22,674 bases of DNA from a virus, in the IMG/VR virus record IMGVR_UViG_3300042565_000047, positions 1-22,674 of that record; one strand, written 5' to 3'. How positions within the stretch are numbered: position 1 is the first letter of the stretch; the number at the start of each line of letters is the position of its first letter. A program made the translations under genes and the position numbers. Of this stretch, positions 1 through 7,216 are shown one piece after another. The notes under the pieces were generated by a model. It was not told the DNA's origin and did no database searches. It worked only from the letters and a program-made list of their open reading frames with translations.

Positions 1-1450
1 TGGTTCTACCCTTTCATGGGGTAATGTTGCTGGTGCTTTGAATTACCAAGGAACATGGAATGCGTCTACAAACACTCCTACTCTCACTTCTAGTGTTGGA
101 ACAAGCGGCTATTATTATGTTGTTGACACTGCTGGTTCTACAAACCTAAACGGCATCACTGACTGGAAAGCAGGGGACTGGTTGATTTTCAACGGGTCTG
201 TTTGGCAGAAGATTGACCAAAGTTGGGCGATTGCTGGTGCAAACGACAACATCACATCAATGACTGGCATCACAGGTGGTATCTCATCACCTGATTTCAT
301 CCAGTTTGACACTGCCGCAACTGTTACGAATGCAACTGGTAAGTTGTATTACAACGCTGAAGATCAATTCCAAACATTGTCATTCCATATGAATGGCAAT
401 CAGGTTCAGCACATTGGTGAAGAACTGTATTACCGAGTCAAGTTATCTTCTGCGGCTACCAAAGGCCAAGTGTTGATGTTCACTGGTACTCTTGGTGCTA
501 GTGGTGGATTGAGAGCCGCACCAGCTACAGGTTTGCAACCAGAACAAGCACACTACATTCTTGGTGTTGCCGCTGAAACTGGCTCTACAAACGATTGGGT
601 TTTTGTCACGACTTTTGGTGAAGTTAAGTCAATCAACACAACTGGTGGAGCAGAGAGTTGGGCGCAAGGTGATGTTCTTTACTACAACCCATCTGTCACA
701 GGTGGTTTGACCAAGACCAAGCCAGCAGTGCCTAATGCTATTTGCATTGTGGCGGCTGTTGTTCATGTTGGCTCCTCAAATGGCGTATTGTTTGTTCGTC
801 CTTCATTTGGTTCTGTATTGGGTGGAACAGATGGAAATGTCAACTTCACATCGTTAGCATCTGGCAACACCTTGATTTACGATGCTGTGGCTGGTGTTTG
901 GGAAAATGCTTTTCTAACTGATGGCACAGGTATCAGCATTACTGAGGGTGCTGGAACTATTACCATTACCAATTCTGCCCCTGACCAGACTGTTTCTTTG
1001 ACTGGTGCGGGTACAACGTCTATCAGTGGTACATATCCCAACTTCACAATCACCTCAAATGATGCTTTTACAGGGACTGTGACTTCTGTCACTGGTACTT
1101 CTCCTGTTGCGTCTTCTGGTGGTACTACTCCAGCCATTTCATTGTCTGCAAGCTATGGCGACACTCAGAACCCTTATGCTTCTAAGACTGCAAACTATGT
1201 CTTAGCCGCACCTAATGGTTCTGCTGGAGTGCCTACATTCAGGGCGATTGTTGCGGCTGACATTCCTACGTTGAACCAGAACACAACAGGGACTGCCGCA
1301 TCTACACCCAAGTTGCTGACCACAAACTTTACAATTGAAGAATCTGGCGGTAAATTGCTGTTTAAGTATGGAGCAACGACAATTGCTTCTATGTCTTCAA
1401 CTGGAGTCATCACTTCTGCGACAAACATTGTCGCAAATGGAACACCTTAA
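1..1450 (+). CDS. Tail fiber-like protein, 5' end outside window
   Basis: Virion fiber protein. The frame is open to the left edge (codons read from base 2), so the TTG at 38 is not the real start and the N-terminus is missing. The sequence is rich in Gly, Thr, Ser and Ala with beta-prone stretches, such as GTVTSVTGTSPVASSGG and the LNQNTTGTAAS segment, which recur in tail fibers of environmental phages. No enzymatic motif is visible. The C-terminus ends in NIVANGTP, resembling the C-terminus of the small protein at 9738-10013. The next gene, a second fiber with an S74 chaperone, follows after 12 nt with an AAGGA ribosome site, so the two probably form one receptor-binding module. The fiber role is inferred from composition, repeats and context. 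Confidence 0.75.
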   Translation, partial: GSTLSWGNVAGALNYQGTWNASTNTPTLTSSVGTSGYYYVVDTAGSTNLNGITDWKAGDWLIFNGSVWQKIDQSWAIAGANDNITSMTGITGGISSPDFIQFDTAATVTNATGKLYYNAEDQFQTLSFHMNGNQVQHIGEELYYRVKLSSAATKGQVLMFTGTLGASGGLRAAPATGLQPEQAHYILGVAAETGSTNDWVFVTTFGEVKSINTTGGAESWAQGDVLYYNPSVTGGLTKTKPAVPNAICIVAAVVHVGSSNGVLFVRPSFGSVLGGTDGNVNFTSLASGNTLIYDAVAGVWENAFLTDGTGISITEGAGTITITNSAPDQTVSLTGAGTTSISGTYPNFTITSNDAFTGTVTSVTGTSPVASSGGTTPAISLSASYGDTQNPYASKTANYVLAAPNGSAGVPTFRAIVAADIPTLNQNTTGTAASTPKLLTTNFTIEESGGKLLFKYGATTIASMSSTGVITSATNIVANGTP

Positions 1451-1462
1451 AGGAAATAAAAC

Positions 1463-2614
1463 ATGGCAACTCAAGTAACTCTTAATAACGGCTCAATAGA
1501 TAGTGCTGGTAGCCTTGCACTGAAGACCAATGGAACAACCACCGCTGTCACGATTGACACAAGCCAAAGAGCGGCTTTTGTAGCTGGTACAGCGGCACTT
1601 CCTGCCATCACAACTACAGGCGACACCAACACAGGCATCTTCTTCCCTGCGGCTGACACTATTGCTTTCTCTGAAGGCGGTGTGGAGTCGATGAGGATTG
1701 ACTCAAGCGGTAATGTGGGGATTGGTACTGCTTCGCCCGGCGCACAATTAGAAGTCAGCCGAAGTTCAACTTCCGGTTACAGTACATTCAGATTATCAAA
1801 TTCTGGTGCTTCTGGAAAAACTTACGAGATTGGTGTTGGCGGTAATGCGGCGGCGGCTGGTTATGCAAACAATCTGTATTTTTACGATTCCACAGCAAGT
1901 GCTATTCGTATGGTGCTTGATACCTCTGGTAATGTGGGGATTGGTACGAGTTCGCCATCAGGAAGACTTGCTGTAGCCGCCACTGGTGGTGCTGGTCTTA
2001 TTGTTGGGCAAAGCAACGACAATTTTTACGCATCAACAAATCATCGTTTCTATGATTTGAGCTATACAAATGAACGTGCCCGCATCGACTCCAGCGGTAA
2101 CTTGCTGGTGGGGACTACAGCAAATATATATACCTCAAGATTAAATGTTAAATCAAGTGGCGATAATAATGCGGCTCAATTTTATAGACAAGGAACTACT
2201 TCAGCTTCTGCCATTGTTATTTTCAATTCAAATTCTGGTGGAACTGAAACATTGAAATCATATATTGATACTGTATCAGGACTGCTTGTAACAACTTCCG
2301 ATGAAAGATTGAAAGAAAACATTGTTGGAATTGGTTATGGGTTACAACAAATCAGTGCTCTTAGACCAGTAAGTTTTGAATGGATAAATGGTGATGGAAA
2401 AACTAACTTGGGTTTTATTGCTCAAGAAGTAGAAACAGTAATTCCAGAAGCAGTTACGACATTGGATGAATCAATGTCCAAATCTATAGATAACCAAAAA
2501 ATGTTGGACAAGGACACACTTATTCCAGTGCTTGTCAAAGCCATACAAGAACAACAAGCCCTCATCACCCAATTACAGGCAGACGTAGCCGCCCTTAAAG
2601 GAGCATCAGCATGA
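1463..2614 (+). CDS. Tail fiber with C-terminal S74 intramolecular chaperone
   Basis: Receptor-binding fiber of 383 residues. Three copies of a D-(S/T)-S-G-N-(V/L)-x-x-G-T repeat (about residues 77-88, 154-165 and 208-219) form the repetitive fiber part. The C-terminal ~105 residues match the Peptidase_S74 (endosialidase-type) chaperone: the signature TSDERLKENI has Ser279 and Lys284 with the five-residue spacing of the known Ser-Lys dyad, followed by LRPVSFEW and GFIAQEVE. In this family the domain trimerises the fiber and then cuts itself off just before the Ser, so a mature protein of about 278 residues is expected. The end of the protein is a predicted coiled coil (IQEQQALITQLQADVAAL). 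An AAGGA site precedes the ATG, and the stop overlaps the next start (ATGA). Confidence 0.9.
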   Translation: MATQVTLNNGSIDSAGSLALKTNGTTTAVTIDTSQRAAFVAGTAALPAITTTGDTNTGIFFPAADTIAFSEGGVESMRIDSSGNVGIGTASPGAQLEVSRSSTSGYSTFRLSNSGASGKTYEIGVGGNAAAAGYANNLYFYDSTASAIRMVLDTSGNVGIGTSSPSGRLAVAATGGAGLIVGQSNDNFYASTNHRFYDLSYTNERARIDSSGNLLVGTTANIYTSRLNVKSSGDNNAAQFYRQGTTSASAIVIFNSNSGGTETLKSYIDTVSGLLVTTSDERLKENIVGIGYGLQQISALRPVSFEWINGDGKTNLGFIAQEVETVIPEAVTTLDESMSKSIDNQKMLDKDTLIPVLVKAIQEQQALITQLQADVAALKGASA

Positions 2615-2901
2615 GCGTAACTTGGAACATTTCACAGCTTGACCGTCAAACCTCTGATGGATTTGTAACAACTGCCCACTGGCAAGCCACAGCAGTTGAT
2701 GGTGACTACTCAGCATCCACCTACGCCACCTGCTCATGGTCTGATGGCACTCCTACTGTTGCCTATAACCAGTTGACACAAGAAACCGTGTTGGGATGGA
2801 TTTGGGCAAATGGTGTGGACAAGGACGCTGTTGAGGCTTCTTTAGCGGCACAGATTGAAGCCAAGAAGAATCCAACAACCGCCACAGGAGTGCCTTGGTG
2901 A
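2611..2901 (+). CDS. Small fiber-associated protein, DUF7936-like
   Basis: A 96-residue protein that begins on the ATGA overlap with the S74 fiber gene, so it is translationally coupled to it. The N-terminus (SVTWNISQLDRQTSDGFV) is beta-rich. The C-terminal part (LTQETVLGWIWANGVDKDAVE, then an Ala/Glu/Lys helix ending in TTATGVPW) resembles a short phage protein family I recall as DUF7936, usually next to tail-fiber genes. No signal peptide, membrane segment or catalytic motif is visible. A role in fiber attachment or assembly is inferred from position only; the family name comes from memory of its typical sequence and needs a profile search. Confidence 0.7.
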   Translation: MSVTWNISQLDRQTSDGFVTTAHWQATAVDGDYSASTYATCSWSDGTPTVAYNQLTQETVLGWIWANGVDKDAVEASLAAQIEAKKNPTTATGVPW

Positions 2902-3137
2902 CACCAGAACTCCAACGCTATTACGAGTCCCGCTTTGACATGATGAGCATGGAAGGCTGGAAGGACTTGACTATTGACATTGACAATATGATAGAGTCCT
3001 TGAATAATATAAGCGTGATTCCTGATGAAAAGACCTTGATGTTCAGAAAAGGTGAACTTTCCATCTTGACTTGGCTGAAAACCTTGAAAGAGGTCAGCGA
3101 ACGAGCCTACGAGGAATTGAATGAAAAGAATGTATGA
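2898..3137 (+). CDS. Small conserved phage protein
   Basis: A 79-residue protein, mostly helical and mixed-charge, with the segment GWKDLTIDIDNMIESLNNI and then DEKTLMFRKGELSILTWL. The chosen start is the GTG at 2898, which overlaps the upstream stop (GTGA) and has CAGGAG 7 nt upstream; a TTG at 2895 would fit less well. Similar short proteins occur between fiber or portal genes and scaffold genes in podovirus-like phages, but I know of no function. Its neighbours are a fiber-associated protein upstream and a zinc ribbon downstream, whose start lies 17 nt inside this gene. Confidence 0.75.
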   Translation: MTPELQRYYESRFDMMSMEGWKDLTIDIDNMIESLNNISVIPDEKTLMFRKGELSILTWLKTLKEVSERAYEELNEKNV

Positions 3138-3348
3138 ATTTGTCTGTGAAAACGGACACAAAATTGAACGGTATTGCAATTATGAGTTGCAGTCTGTTCA
3201 GTGTGAGTGCGGTGGTTCAGCCAGTCGCATCATGAGCGCACCTAGCGTTAAATTGGAAGGGTGGTCAGGTCATTTCCCTACTGCACATATGCAGTTTGAC
3301 CATAAACACCGTGAAAAGTTAGCGGCAGAGCGCAAAGCCACAACATAA
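3121..3348 (+). CDS. FmdB-like zinc ribbon protein
   Basis: A 75-residue protein with an FmdB-type zinc ribbon: the N-terminal YEFVCENGH, then Cys19 and the CECGG knuckle (Cys28, Cys30), followed by SRIMSAPSV, a tail typical of that family. The first knuckle is Cys9...His13 rather than Cys-x2-Cys, so one Zn ligand may be His. The start at 3121 has GAGGA 5 nt upstream; the ATG at 3130 would give the more usual MYEF start but a longer spacing. The gene overlaps the upstream one by 17 nt. Members are described as putative regulators, but no function is established. A 58-nt gap with no clear hairpin follows, then the scaffold gene. Confidence 0.8.
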   Translation: MKRMYEFVCENGHKIERYCNYELQSVQCECGGSASRIMSAPSVKLEGWSGHFPTAHMQFDHKHREKLAAERKATT

Positions 3349-3406
3349 GCATTTATGCCGTTGTGATCTCCTAGAACCCAAAAGTGGCAGGAAAAAGGAA
3401 AAAACA

Positions 3407-4168
3407 ATGTTGATTGATAACCCAGACGAGTTGCAAAGTGAATTAGAAGTCGTTGAAAAGCAGAAACTTCATTCCACAGTTGAGCAAGCTAGTGATGACA
3501 TTCCCGACAAGTATCGGGGCAAAGAACTGTCAGACATTATCAAGATGCACCAAGAGGCTGAAAAGCTGATTGGCAAGCAAGCTCAAGAAGTGGGTGAAGT
3601 ACGCAAATTAGCGGATGAACTCATTAAGCAGAACCTTGCGGGAAAGTCTCAAGTTGTTAAAGAGGACGAGCCAGAAGTAGATTTTTTCGAGAATCCACAA
3701 GCGGCTGTTCGTAAGACTGTTGATAACCATCCTGATGTCCTTGCGGGTCGCCAAGCGGCTCTTGAGTTCAAAAAGATGCAGATTCAGCAAAAGCTGGCGG
3801 CTGAACACCCTGATTTCGGTCAGATTGCTCAGGATGCGGACTTTGTGAATTGGGTGAAATCTTCTCCTGTTCGCATTGGTTTGTACGCTAAAGCTGATGG
3901 TGAGTATGACTATGACAGTGCTAACGAACTGCTTAGTACCTACAAGCAGTTGAAGGGTGTTAAGGCTAAACAGACTAGCGATGCAGGGGAAGCCCAACGC
4001 AAGACTAATCTCAAAGCCGCATCTGTAGATGTAGGTGGTACTGGTGAATCTGGAAAAAGAGTTTACCGAAGGGCTGACCTTATTCGGCTGAAGATGCAAG
4101 ACCCGAACCGCTACGATGCTTTGAGTGATGAAATCATGCAGGCATACGCAGAGGGACGAGTCAAATAA
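3407..4168 (+). CDS. Capsid scaffolding protein
   Basis: A 253-residue, highly charged and mostly helical protein directly upstream of the major capsid gene, the usual place for the scaffold that directs procapsid assembly and then leaves the shell. The segment at residues 26-70, with DKYRGKELSDIIKMHQEAEKL followed by VGEVRKLADELI, matches the start of podovirus capsid-assembly proteins. Long coiled-coil stretches follow. The basic, helical C-terminus (KRVYRRADLIRLKMQDPNRY, then DEIMQAYAEGRVK) would suit binding to the coat protein. The ribosome site is AAAAAGGA. No protease motif is seen. The role rests on sequence pattern, length and synteny. Confidence 0.85.
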   Translation: MLIDNPDELQSELEVVEKQKLHSTVEQASDDIPDKYRGKELSDIIKMHQEAEKLIGKQAQEVGEVRKLADELIKQNLAGKSQVVKEDEPEVDFFENPQAAVRKTVDNHPDVLAGRQAALEFKKMQIQQKLAAEHPDFGQIAQDADFVNWVKSSPVRIGLYAKADGEYDYDSANELLSTYKQLKGVKAKQTSDAGEAQRKTNLKAASVDVGGTGESGKRVYRRADLIRLKMQDPNRYDALSDEIMQAYAEGRVK

Positions 4169-4198
4169 CTTAACTTTTGATTTTATTGGAGATACAAC

Positions 4199-5182
4199 AT
4201 GGCAACATCATTTTCCCCCACCAATTCAGTGACCACAAGCACTGGCGCAACATTCATCCCAGAGATTTGGTCAGATGAAATCGTAGCGGCTTACAAGAAA
4301 AACTTAGTTCTTGCTAACCTTGTTATGAAGATGAACTTCAAGGGCAAGAAAGGTGACGTTGTTCACATTCCTGCACCTACCCGTGGTTCTGCTTCTGCTA
4401 AAGCCGCTGAGACAGCAGTCACTTTGATTGCCGCTACTGAGTCTGAAGTTACTGTGTCTATCAACAAGCACTATGAATATAGCCGCTTGATCGAGGACAT
4501 CGTGGAAGCCCAAGCACTGAACTCTATGCGTCAGTTCTACACTTCTGATGCTGGTTACGCCCTGTCTCGTCAAGTTGATACCGACTTGATTCAGTTGGGT
4601 CGTTTGGCTAACGGTGGTTCTTCTGGCGCACGTTACGGTTCTGCCTTCATCGGTGGTGACGGTACAACTACCTTTGACTACACAGCTAACACCAACACTG
4701 GTAACGCTTCCGCCCTGACTGATGCCGCTATTCGCCGCACTATTCAGCGTTTGGATGACAACGATACTCCTATGGACAATCGTTTCTTTATCATCCCTCC
4801 ATCAAGCCGCAACACCCTGATGGGTCTGGCTCGTTACACCGAACAAGCATTTGTCGGTAATGGCGATGCTATCCGCAACGGTGAAATCGGTAACCTGTAT
4901 GGTATCCCTGTGTTCACTTCCAGCAATGCTGACTCTGCATCTGCAACTTCCACTTTCCCCGCAAGTGGTTCTGCTATTGCTCGTGTCTGCTTGATGGGTC
5001 ACAAGGACTCCATGGTTCTGGTTGAGCAAGTTGGTGTCCGTTCACAAGTTCAGTACAAACAAGAGTATTTGGCTACTCTGTTCACTTCTGACACTTTGTA
5101 CGGTGTTGCCGCTTTGCGTGATGCCGCCTCTGTGGGAGCAGCTAAGTCTTCTTCCATGTTCGCTTTGGTTGTTCCTAGCTAA
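4199..5182 (+). CDS. Major capsid protein (HK97-fold)
   Basis: Coat protein of 327 residues. It has the layout of phage coat proteins: TGATFIPEIWSDEIVAAYKK near the N-terminus, then KKGDVVHIPAPTRG, an AQALNSMRQFYTSDAGYALSR spine-like helix around residues 100-125, the MDNRFFIIPPSSRNTLM motif around 195, and IGNLYGIPVFTSS around 235. The pattern is common for HK97-fold coat proteins of podoviruses. It follows the scaffold gene by 30 nt with a TTGGAGAT ribosome site. A strong hairpin terminator begins 11 nt after the stop, which would raise the level of this transcript end relative to downstream genes. No cleavable delta-domain is evident; the separate scaffold upstream fits that. Confidence 0.92.
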   Translation: MATSFSPTNSVTTSTGATFIPEIWSDEIVAAYKKNLVLANLVMKMNFKGKKGDVVHIPAPTRGSASAKAAETAVTLIAATESEVTVSINKHYEYSRLIEDIVEAQALNSMRQFYTSDAGYALSRQVDTDLIQLGRLANGGSSGARYGSAFIGGDGTTTFDYTANTNTGNASALTDAAIRRTIQRLDDNDTPMDNRFFIIPPSSRNTLMGLARYTEQAFVGNGDAIRNGEIGNLYGIPVFTSSNADSASATSTFPASGSAIARVCLMGHKDSMVLVEQVGVRSQVQYKQEYLATLFTSDTLYGVAALRDAASVGAAKSSSMFALVVPS

Positions 5183-5192
5183 TTGCAGTTGC

Positions 5193-5224
5193 GCCCCCTG
5201 CCCTAGTGGTGGGGGGACTTTTTT
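5193..5224 (+). terminator. Rho-independent terminator after capsid gene
   Basis: CCCCC (5194-5198) pairs with GGGGG (within 5211-5216). Inner CC (5201-5202) pairs with GG (5208-5209) around a CTAGT loop, and a run of six T (5219-5224) follows. It sits 11 nt past the capsid stop and in front of the decoration-like gene. Some read-through must occur unless a promoter lies in the 22 nt before 5247; none is clear. Confidence 0.75.
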
Positions 5225-5246
5225 AACTTAATTAGGAGAAATCAAA

Positions 5247-5573
5247 ATGGCAGCAGCAACAGCAGTAGTTTCCCGCCGTGGAAACGATCAATTTCGTGGC
5301 TTGTTTACAGACACTTGGGATGTTTCTTGTACTCTAGATAGCGGCTCAGTTGCTACTACAGCTACAGCTACAGACACAGTAACCGTTGCAGGAGTTGCTT
5401 TGGGTGACATGGTTATTGGTATGGCCATTGGTGTTAGTGAAGCTGGTTTGGTTCGCCGAGCCTATGTTTCAGCCGCAAACACTGTGACTATCGTGACATA
5501 TAACCCAACAGCAGGTTCTGTTGACTTGGATTCAACTACATTGCAACTTATCATTGGTCGTCCTGTAGTTTAA
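5247..5573 (+). CDS. Capsid decoration-like / head structural protein
   Basis: A 108-residue protein, rich in Ala, Thr, Val and Gly with no long charged helix, which suggests a compact beta structure. The middle (TATDTVTVAGVALGDMVIGMAIG) and the YVSAANTVTIVTYNP segment resemble small beta-sandwich head proteins encoded next to coat genes. It starts 64 nt after the capsid stop, has a TTAGGAGA ribosome site, and is bracketed by hairpin terminators on both sides, suggesting that its level is tuned together with the coat protein. A decoration (cementing) role is inferred from location and composition; it could be another minor head protein. Confidence 0.65.
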   Translation: MAAATAVVSRRGNDQFRGLFTDTWDVSCTLDSGSVATTATATDTVTVAGVALGDMVIGMAIGVSEAGLVRRAYVSAANTVTIVTYNPTAGSVDLDSTTLQLIIGRPVV

Positions 5574-5577
5574 TGAT

Positions 5578-5605
5578 GGGGGGGCTAGTCCCCCCCTTTC
5601 TTTTT
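5578..5605 (+). terminator. Rho-independent terminator after decoration-like gene
   Basis: A seven-base G run (5578-5584) pairs perfectly with a seven-base C run (5590-5596) around the loop CTAGT. TTTCTTTTT (5597-5605) follows. It begins 5 nt past the stop at 5573. The loop is the same five bases as in the terminator at 5193-5224, with the stem strands swapped. Confidence 0.8.
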
Positions 5606-5615
5606 GAGGGGTTTT

Positions 5616-5834
5616 ATGGCTACTTTTCGTTGTCTCCAGTCAGGTAATACCGTGACTTTCACCTTGCAACATGACATTGATTCCATGAAGGGTCATCAGG
5701 GTTATGTGAGGGTAGATGAGCCAGAAGTAACCATAGAGTCTCATGATTCTGTGCGTACAGATACCGCCTTTCGTGCGCCTGTCATTCCCACAATTAAACG
5801 TATGGGTAGACCCCGAAAGGTTGTAAATGTCTGA
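5616..5834 (+). CDS. Small hypothetical protein
   Basis: A 72-residue protein starting MATFRCLQSGNTVTFTLQHD. The ATG at 5616 is chosen because GAGGGG lies 4 nt upstream; the longer reading from the TTG at 5604 would begin in the terminator U-tract. The first half is beta-prone and ends in GYVRVDEPE; the C-terminus is basic (IKRMGRPRKVVNV). No known domain is recognised. The stop lies 8 nt inside the next gene. Its place in the head block suggests a minor virion or assembly protein, but that is only position. Confidence 0.65.
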   Translation: MATFRCLQSGNTVTFTLQHDIDSMKGHQGYVRVDEPEVTIESHDSVRTDTAFRAPVIPTIKRMGRPRKVVNV

Positions 5835-6030
5835 TATTGATGCCAGAGATTTTGGCAAATTAGAAGCTCAAGTCGAGGCTCTCCAAAAGGAGATGCACTT
5901 ATTGAGTGCTGATGTCAAATCCCTGTTGGAACTTGCCAACAAGGGTAAAGGTGGTTTTTGGATGGGTATGACTATCGCTTCATTCATGGGCGGTATCGTT
6001 ACCTTTATTGTTGATCGTATCTGGAAATAA
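5827..6030 (+). CDS. Small coiled-coil membrane protein (XhlA-like layout)
   Basis: A 67-residue protein. Residues ~8-38 form a heptad-like coiled coil (LEAQVEALQKEMHLLSADVKS) and residues ~43-63 one membrane segment (FWMGMTIASFMGGIVTFIV) with a short basic tail. This N-terminal coil plus C-terminal anchor is the layout of hemolysin XhlA-like and some holin-associated proteins. Here it lies among virion genes, far from the lysis cassette, so it may be a membrane-associated virion or entry protein instead. It overlaps the upstream gene by 8 nt. The sequence does not decide between these roles. Confidence 0.65.
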   Translation: MSDIDARDFGKLEAQVEALQKEMHLLSADVKSLLELANKGKGGFWMGMTIASFMGGIVTFIVDRIWK

Positions 6031-6040
6031 GGAGAACGCT

Positions 6041-6229
6041 ATGCCTATGGTCGGAAAAAAGAAGTTTCCCTACTCTGAAAAAGGCGAGAAAGAAGCCAAA
6101 GAGTACGGCAAGAAAAAGGGTGTCCCTGTGACTGTCATGATTGCTGTTGGCAAGCCAAAAATGGGTATGCCCATGCGTGGTGGTCGTACCGCTACCAACA
6201 TGATGAAGAAATCTTCAAGAGGTAAATAA
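6041..6229 (+). CDS. Small basic protein
   Basis: A 62-residue, strongly basic protein (KKKFPYSEKGEKEAKEYGKK near the start, GGRTATNMMKKSSRGK at the end). The ATG at 6041 is chosen over an upstream TTG because AAGGAGAA (GGAG at 6031-6034) lies 6 nt before it. The stop shares one base with the next start (TAATG). No domain is recognised. It is the first of several consecutive lysine-rich small proteins up to 7528, which may bind DNA or the capsid interior; that is speculation from charge and position. Confidence 0.65.
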   Translation: MPMVGKKKFPYSEKGEKEAKEYGKKKGVPVTVMIAVGKPKMGMPMRGGRTATNMMKKSSRGK

Positions 6230-6513
6230 TGTCATCTTTAACCACTCCTGTCACCTTGTTGAGTGCTGTTGTCGCAACAGGTGCTTCTAAAGCAGTTCAA
6301 GTTGATTCTGGTCAACCAGCGTTTTTGCAAGTTAGTGGCATTACTTCTGCCACTGTTGCTTTGCAAGGTAGCCTTGACGGTACAAATTGGTCAACCATTG
6401 GAACTGCTTTAACTGCTGATGGACTCGTTACAGTTGCCAATGCTCCCAAGTATTTGAGAGCAAACTGCACAGTTTATGTAACTGGCACGATTACCGCCAA
6501 AATCATGTACTAA
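6229..6513 (+). CDS. Small beta-rich virion protein
   Basis: A 94-residue, uncharged, beta-rich protein: SSLTTPVTLLSAVVATGASK, then ATVALQGSLDGTNWSTIGTAL and a C-terminal strand GTITAKIMY. The LQGSLDGTNWSTI segment is typical of short phage structural proteins of immunoglobulin-like or jelly-roll appearance, sometimes head decoration or fiber-like proteins. It is translationally coupled to the preceding gene through TAATG. It stands out as neutral among basic neighbours. The structural role is inferred. Confidence 0.65.
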   Translation: MSSLTTPVTLLSAVVATGASKAVQVDSGQPAFLQVSGITSATVALQGSLDGTNWSTIGTALTADGLVTVANAPKYLRANCTVYVTGTITAKIMY

Positions 6514-6524
6514 GGGATAACCCT

Positions 6525-6680
6525 ATGAAGATGACTAAATCTCAGAAAAAGGTCAAGAAGGTCATGGGGGAGTACAAGGAAGGCACTTTGCACTCTGGTA
6601 AGAATGGCAAGGTTGTCAAGTCTAAAGACCAAGCAATTGCAATTGCGTTATCAGTTGCGGGAAAGGCTAAAAAGAAATGA
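6525..6680 (+). CDS. DUF6496-like small protein
   Basis: A 51-residue lysine-rich protein. The core KVMGEYKEGTLHSGKNGKVV followed by KSKDQAIAIALSVAGK matches the short family I know as DUF6496, found in many environmental phages: a 'GTLHSGK.G..VKS..QAIAIALS.AGK' pattern. The function is unknown. The start at 6525 follows a weak AAGGGATAA ribosome site 11 nt after the previous stop; MKMTK could also start at the second Met. The stop overlaps the next ATG (ATGA). The protein is soluble and basic, with no cysteine pair or membrane segment. Confidence 0.75.
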   Translation: MKMTKSQKKVKKVMGEYKEGTLHSGKNGKVVKSKDQAIAIALSVAGKAKKK

Positions 6681-6835
6681 AACAAGGACTTTATAGCAAC
6701 CTTCAAGCTAAAAGAGCCAGAATCAAAGCTGGTTCTGGTGAGAAGATGAACAAGGTAGGTTCTAAAGCCGCACCTACAGCCGCCGACTTCAAACAGGCGG
6801 CTAAGACTGCAAAGAAGCCAAAAAAGGCTGTGTAA
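6677..6835 (+). CDS. Small basic protein (GLYSN... family)
   Basis: A 52-residue protein, coupled to the DUF6496-like gene through ATGA. The sequence (MKQGLYSNLQAKRARIKAGS, then EKMNKVGSKAAPTAADFKQAAK) is strongly basic and looks like a short conserved phage protein that often pairs with DUF6496. I know of no function. After the stop, a 10-bp unit is present twice in tandem (TGTAAGTTTG and TGTAAGTTTA, 6831-6850), a small duplication that includes the stop codon. Confidence 0.7.
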   Translation: MKQGLYSNLQAKRARIKAGSGEKMNKVGSKAAPTAADFKQAAKTAKKPKKAV

Positions 6836-6863
6836 GTTTGTGTAAGTTTAACTGGAGATAGAT

Positions 6864-7214
6864 ATGAAAATGTTGAAAAAATTGGTTCGTGGTGGCGCAA
6901 TTGCCTCAAGTAAGAAAATGGCTCCTGCTATGGGGGGTGCTGTGGCTGCTGCTCCAAAAAAGATGACTCCTGCCCTTGGTGGTGCTGTTGCTGCTTCTAA
7001 GCAAATTCAACCAGCTTTAGGCGGTGCTGTTGCACAAGCTCCTAGTAAAGCACCTCTGAGCAACCTTCGGTCTTCAGTAAAGTCAATGGCTGCTAATGTC
7101 AAAACTGCTGTTGCAAAAAAACCAGCATTGCAAAAAGCGGTCGCATCACAAGCCAATAAACCTGTCGGCAGATTGGTTGGTGGATTGTCAAGTAAATTCC
7201 TAAAACGCCGTTAA
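6864..7214 (+). CDS. Basic protein with three tandem 15-residue repeats
   Basis: A 116-residue, very basic (Lys/Arg-rich) and Ala-rich protein. Residues ~17-61 hold three tandem copies of a unit with core (M/I)xPA(M/L)GGAVA: KKMAPAMGGAVAAA, KKMTPALGGAVAAS, KQIQPALGGAVAQA. A helix-prone Ala/Lys part follows (SSVKSMAANVKTAVAKKPAL), ending in KFLKRR. There is no signal peptide or obvious membrane segment. The composition resembles histone-H1-like or packaged basic proteins, so binding to DNA or to the capsid interior is possible but unproven. The ribosome site is TGGAGATAG. Two nt separate it from the next gene. Confidence 0.65.
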   Translation: MKMLKKLVRGGAIASSKKMAPAMGGAVAAAPKKMTPALGGAVAASKQIQPALGGAVAQAPSKAPLSNLRSSVKSMAANVKTAVAKKPALQKAVASQANKPVGRLVGGLSSKFLKRR

Positions 7215-7216
7215 TT

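Noticed and set aside
1709-1947. 20-bp direct repeat GGTAATGTGGGGATTGGTAC (1709-1728 and 1928-1947) as a mobile element or CRISPR
   Set aside because: The repeats encode the DSSGNVGIGT protein repeat of the fiber, are in frame, and occur with irregular spacing; they are fiber repeats, not CRISPR or IS ends.
2763-3179. 138-residue minus-strand ORF
   Set aside because: It lies antisense across three coupled plus-strand genes and shows no family pattern or upstream signal.
3608-4099. 163-residue minus-strand ORF opposite the scaffold gene
   Set aside because: Antisense to a well-supported gene with no ribosome site or recognisable motif; it is a consequence of the codon use of the scaffold gene.
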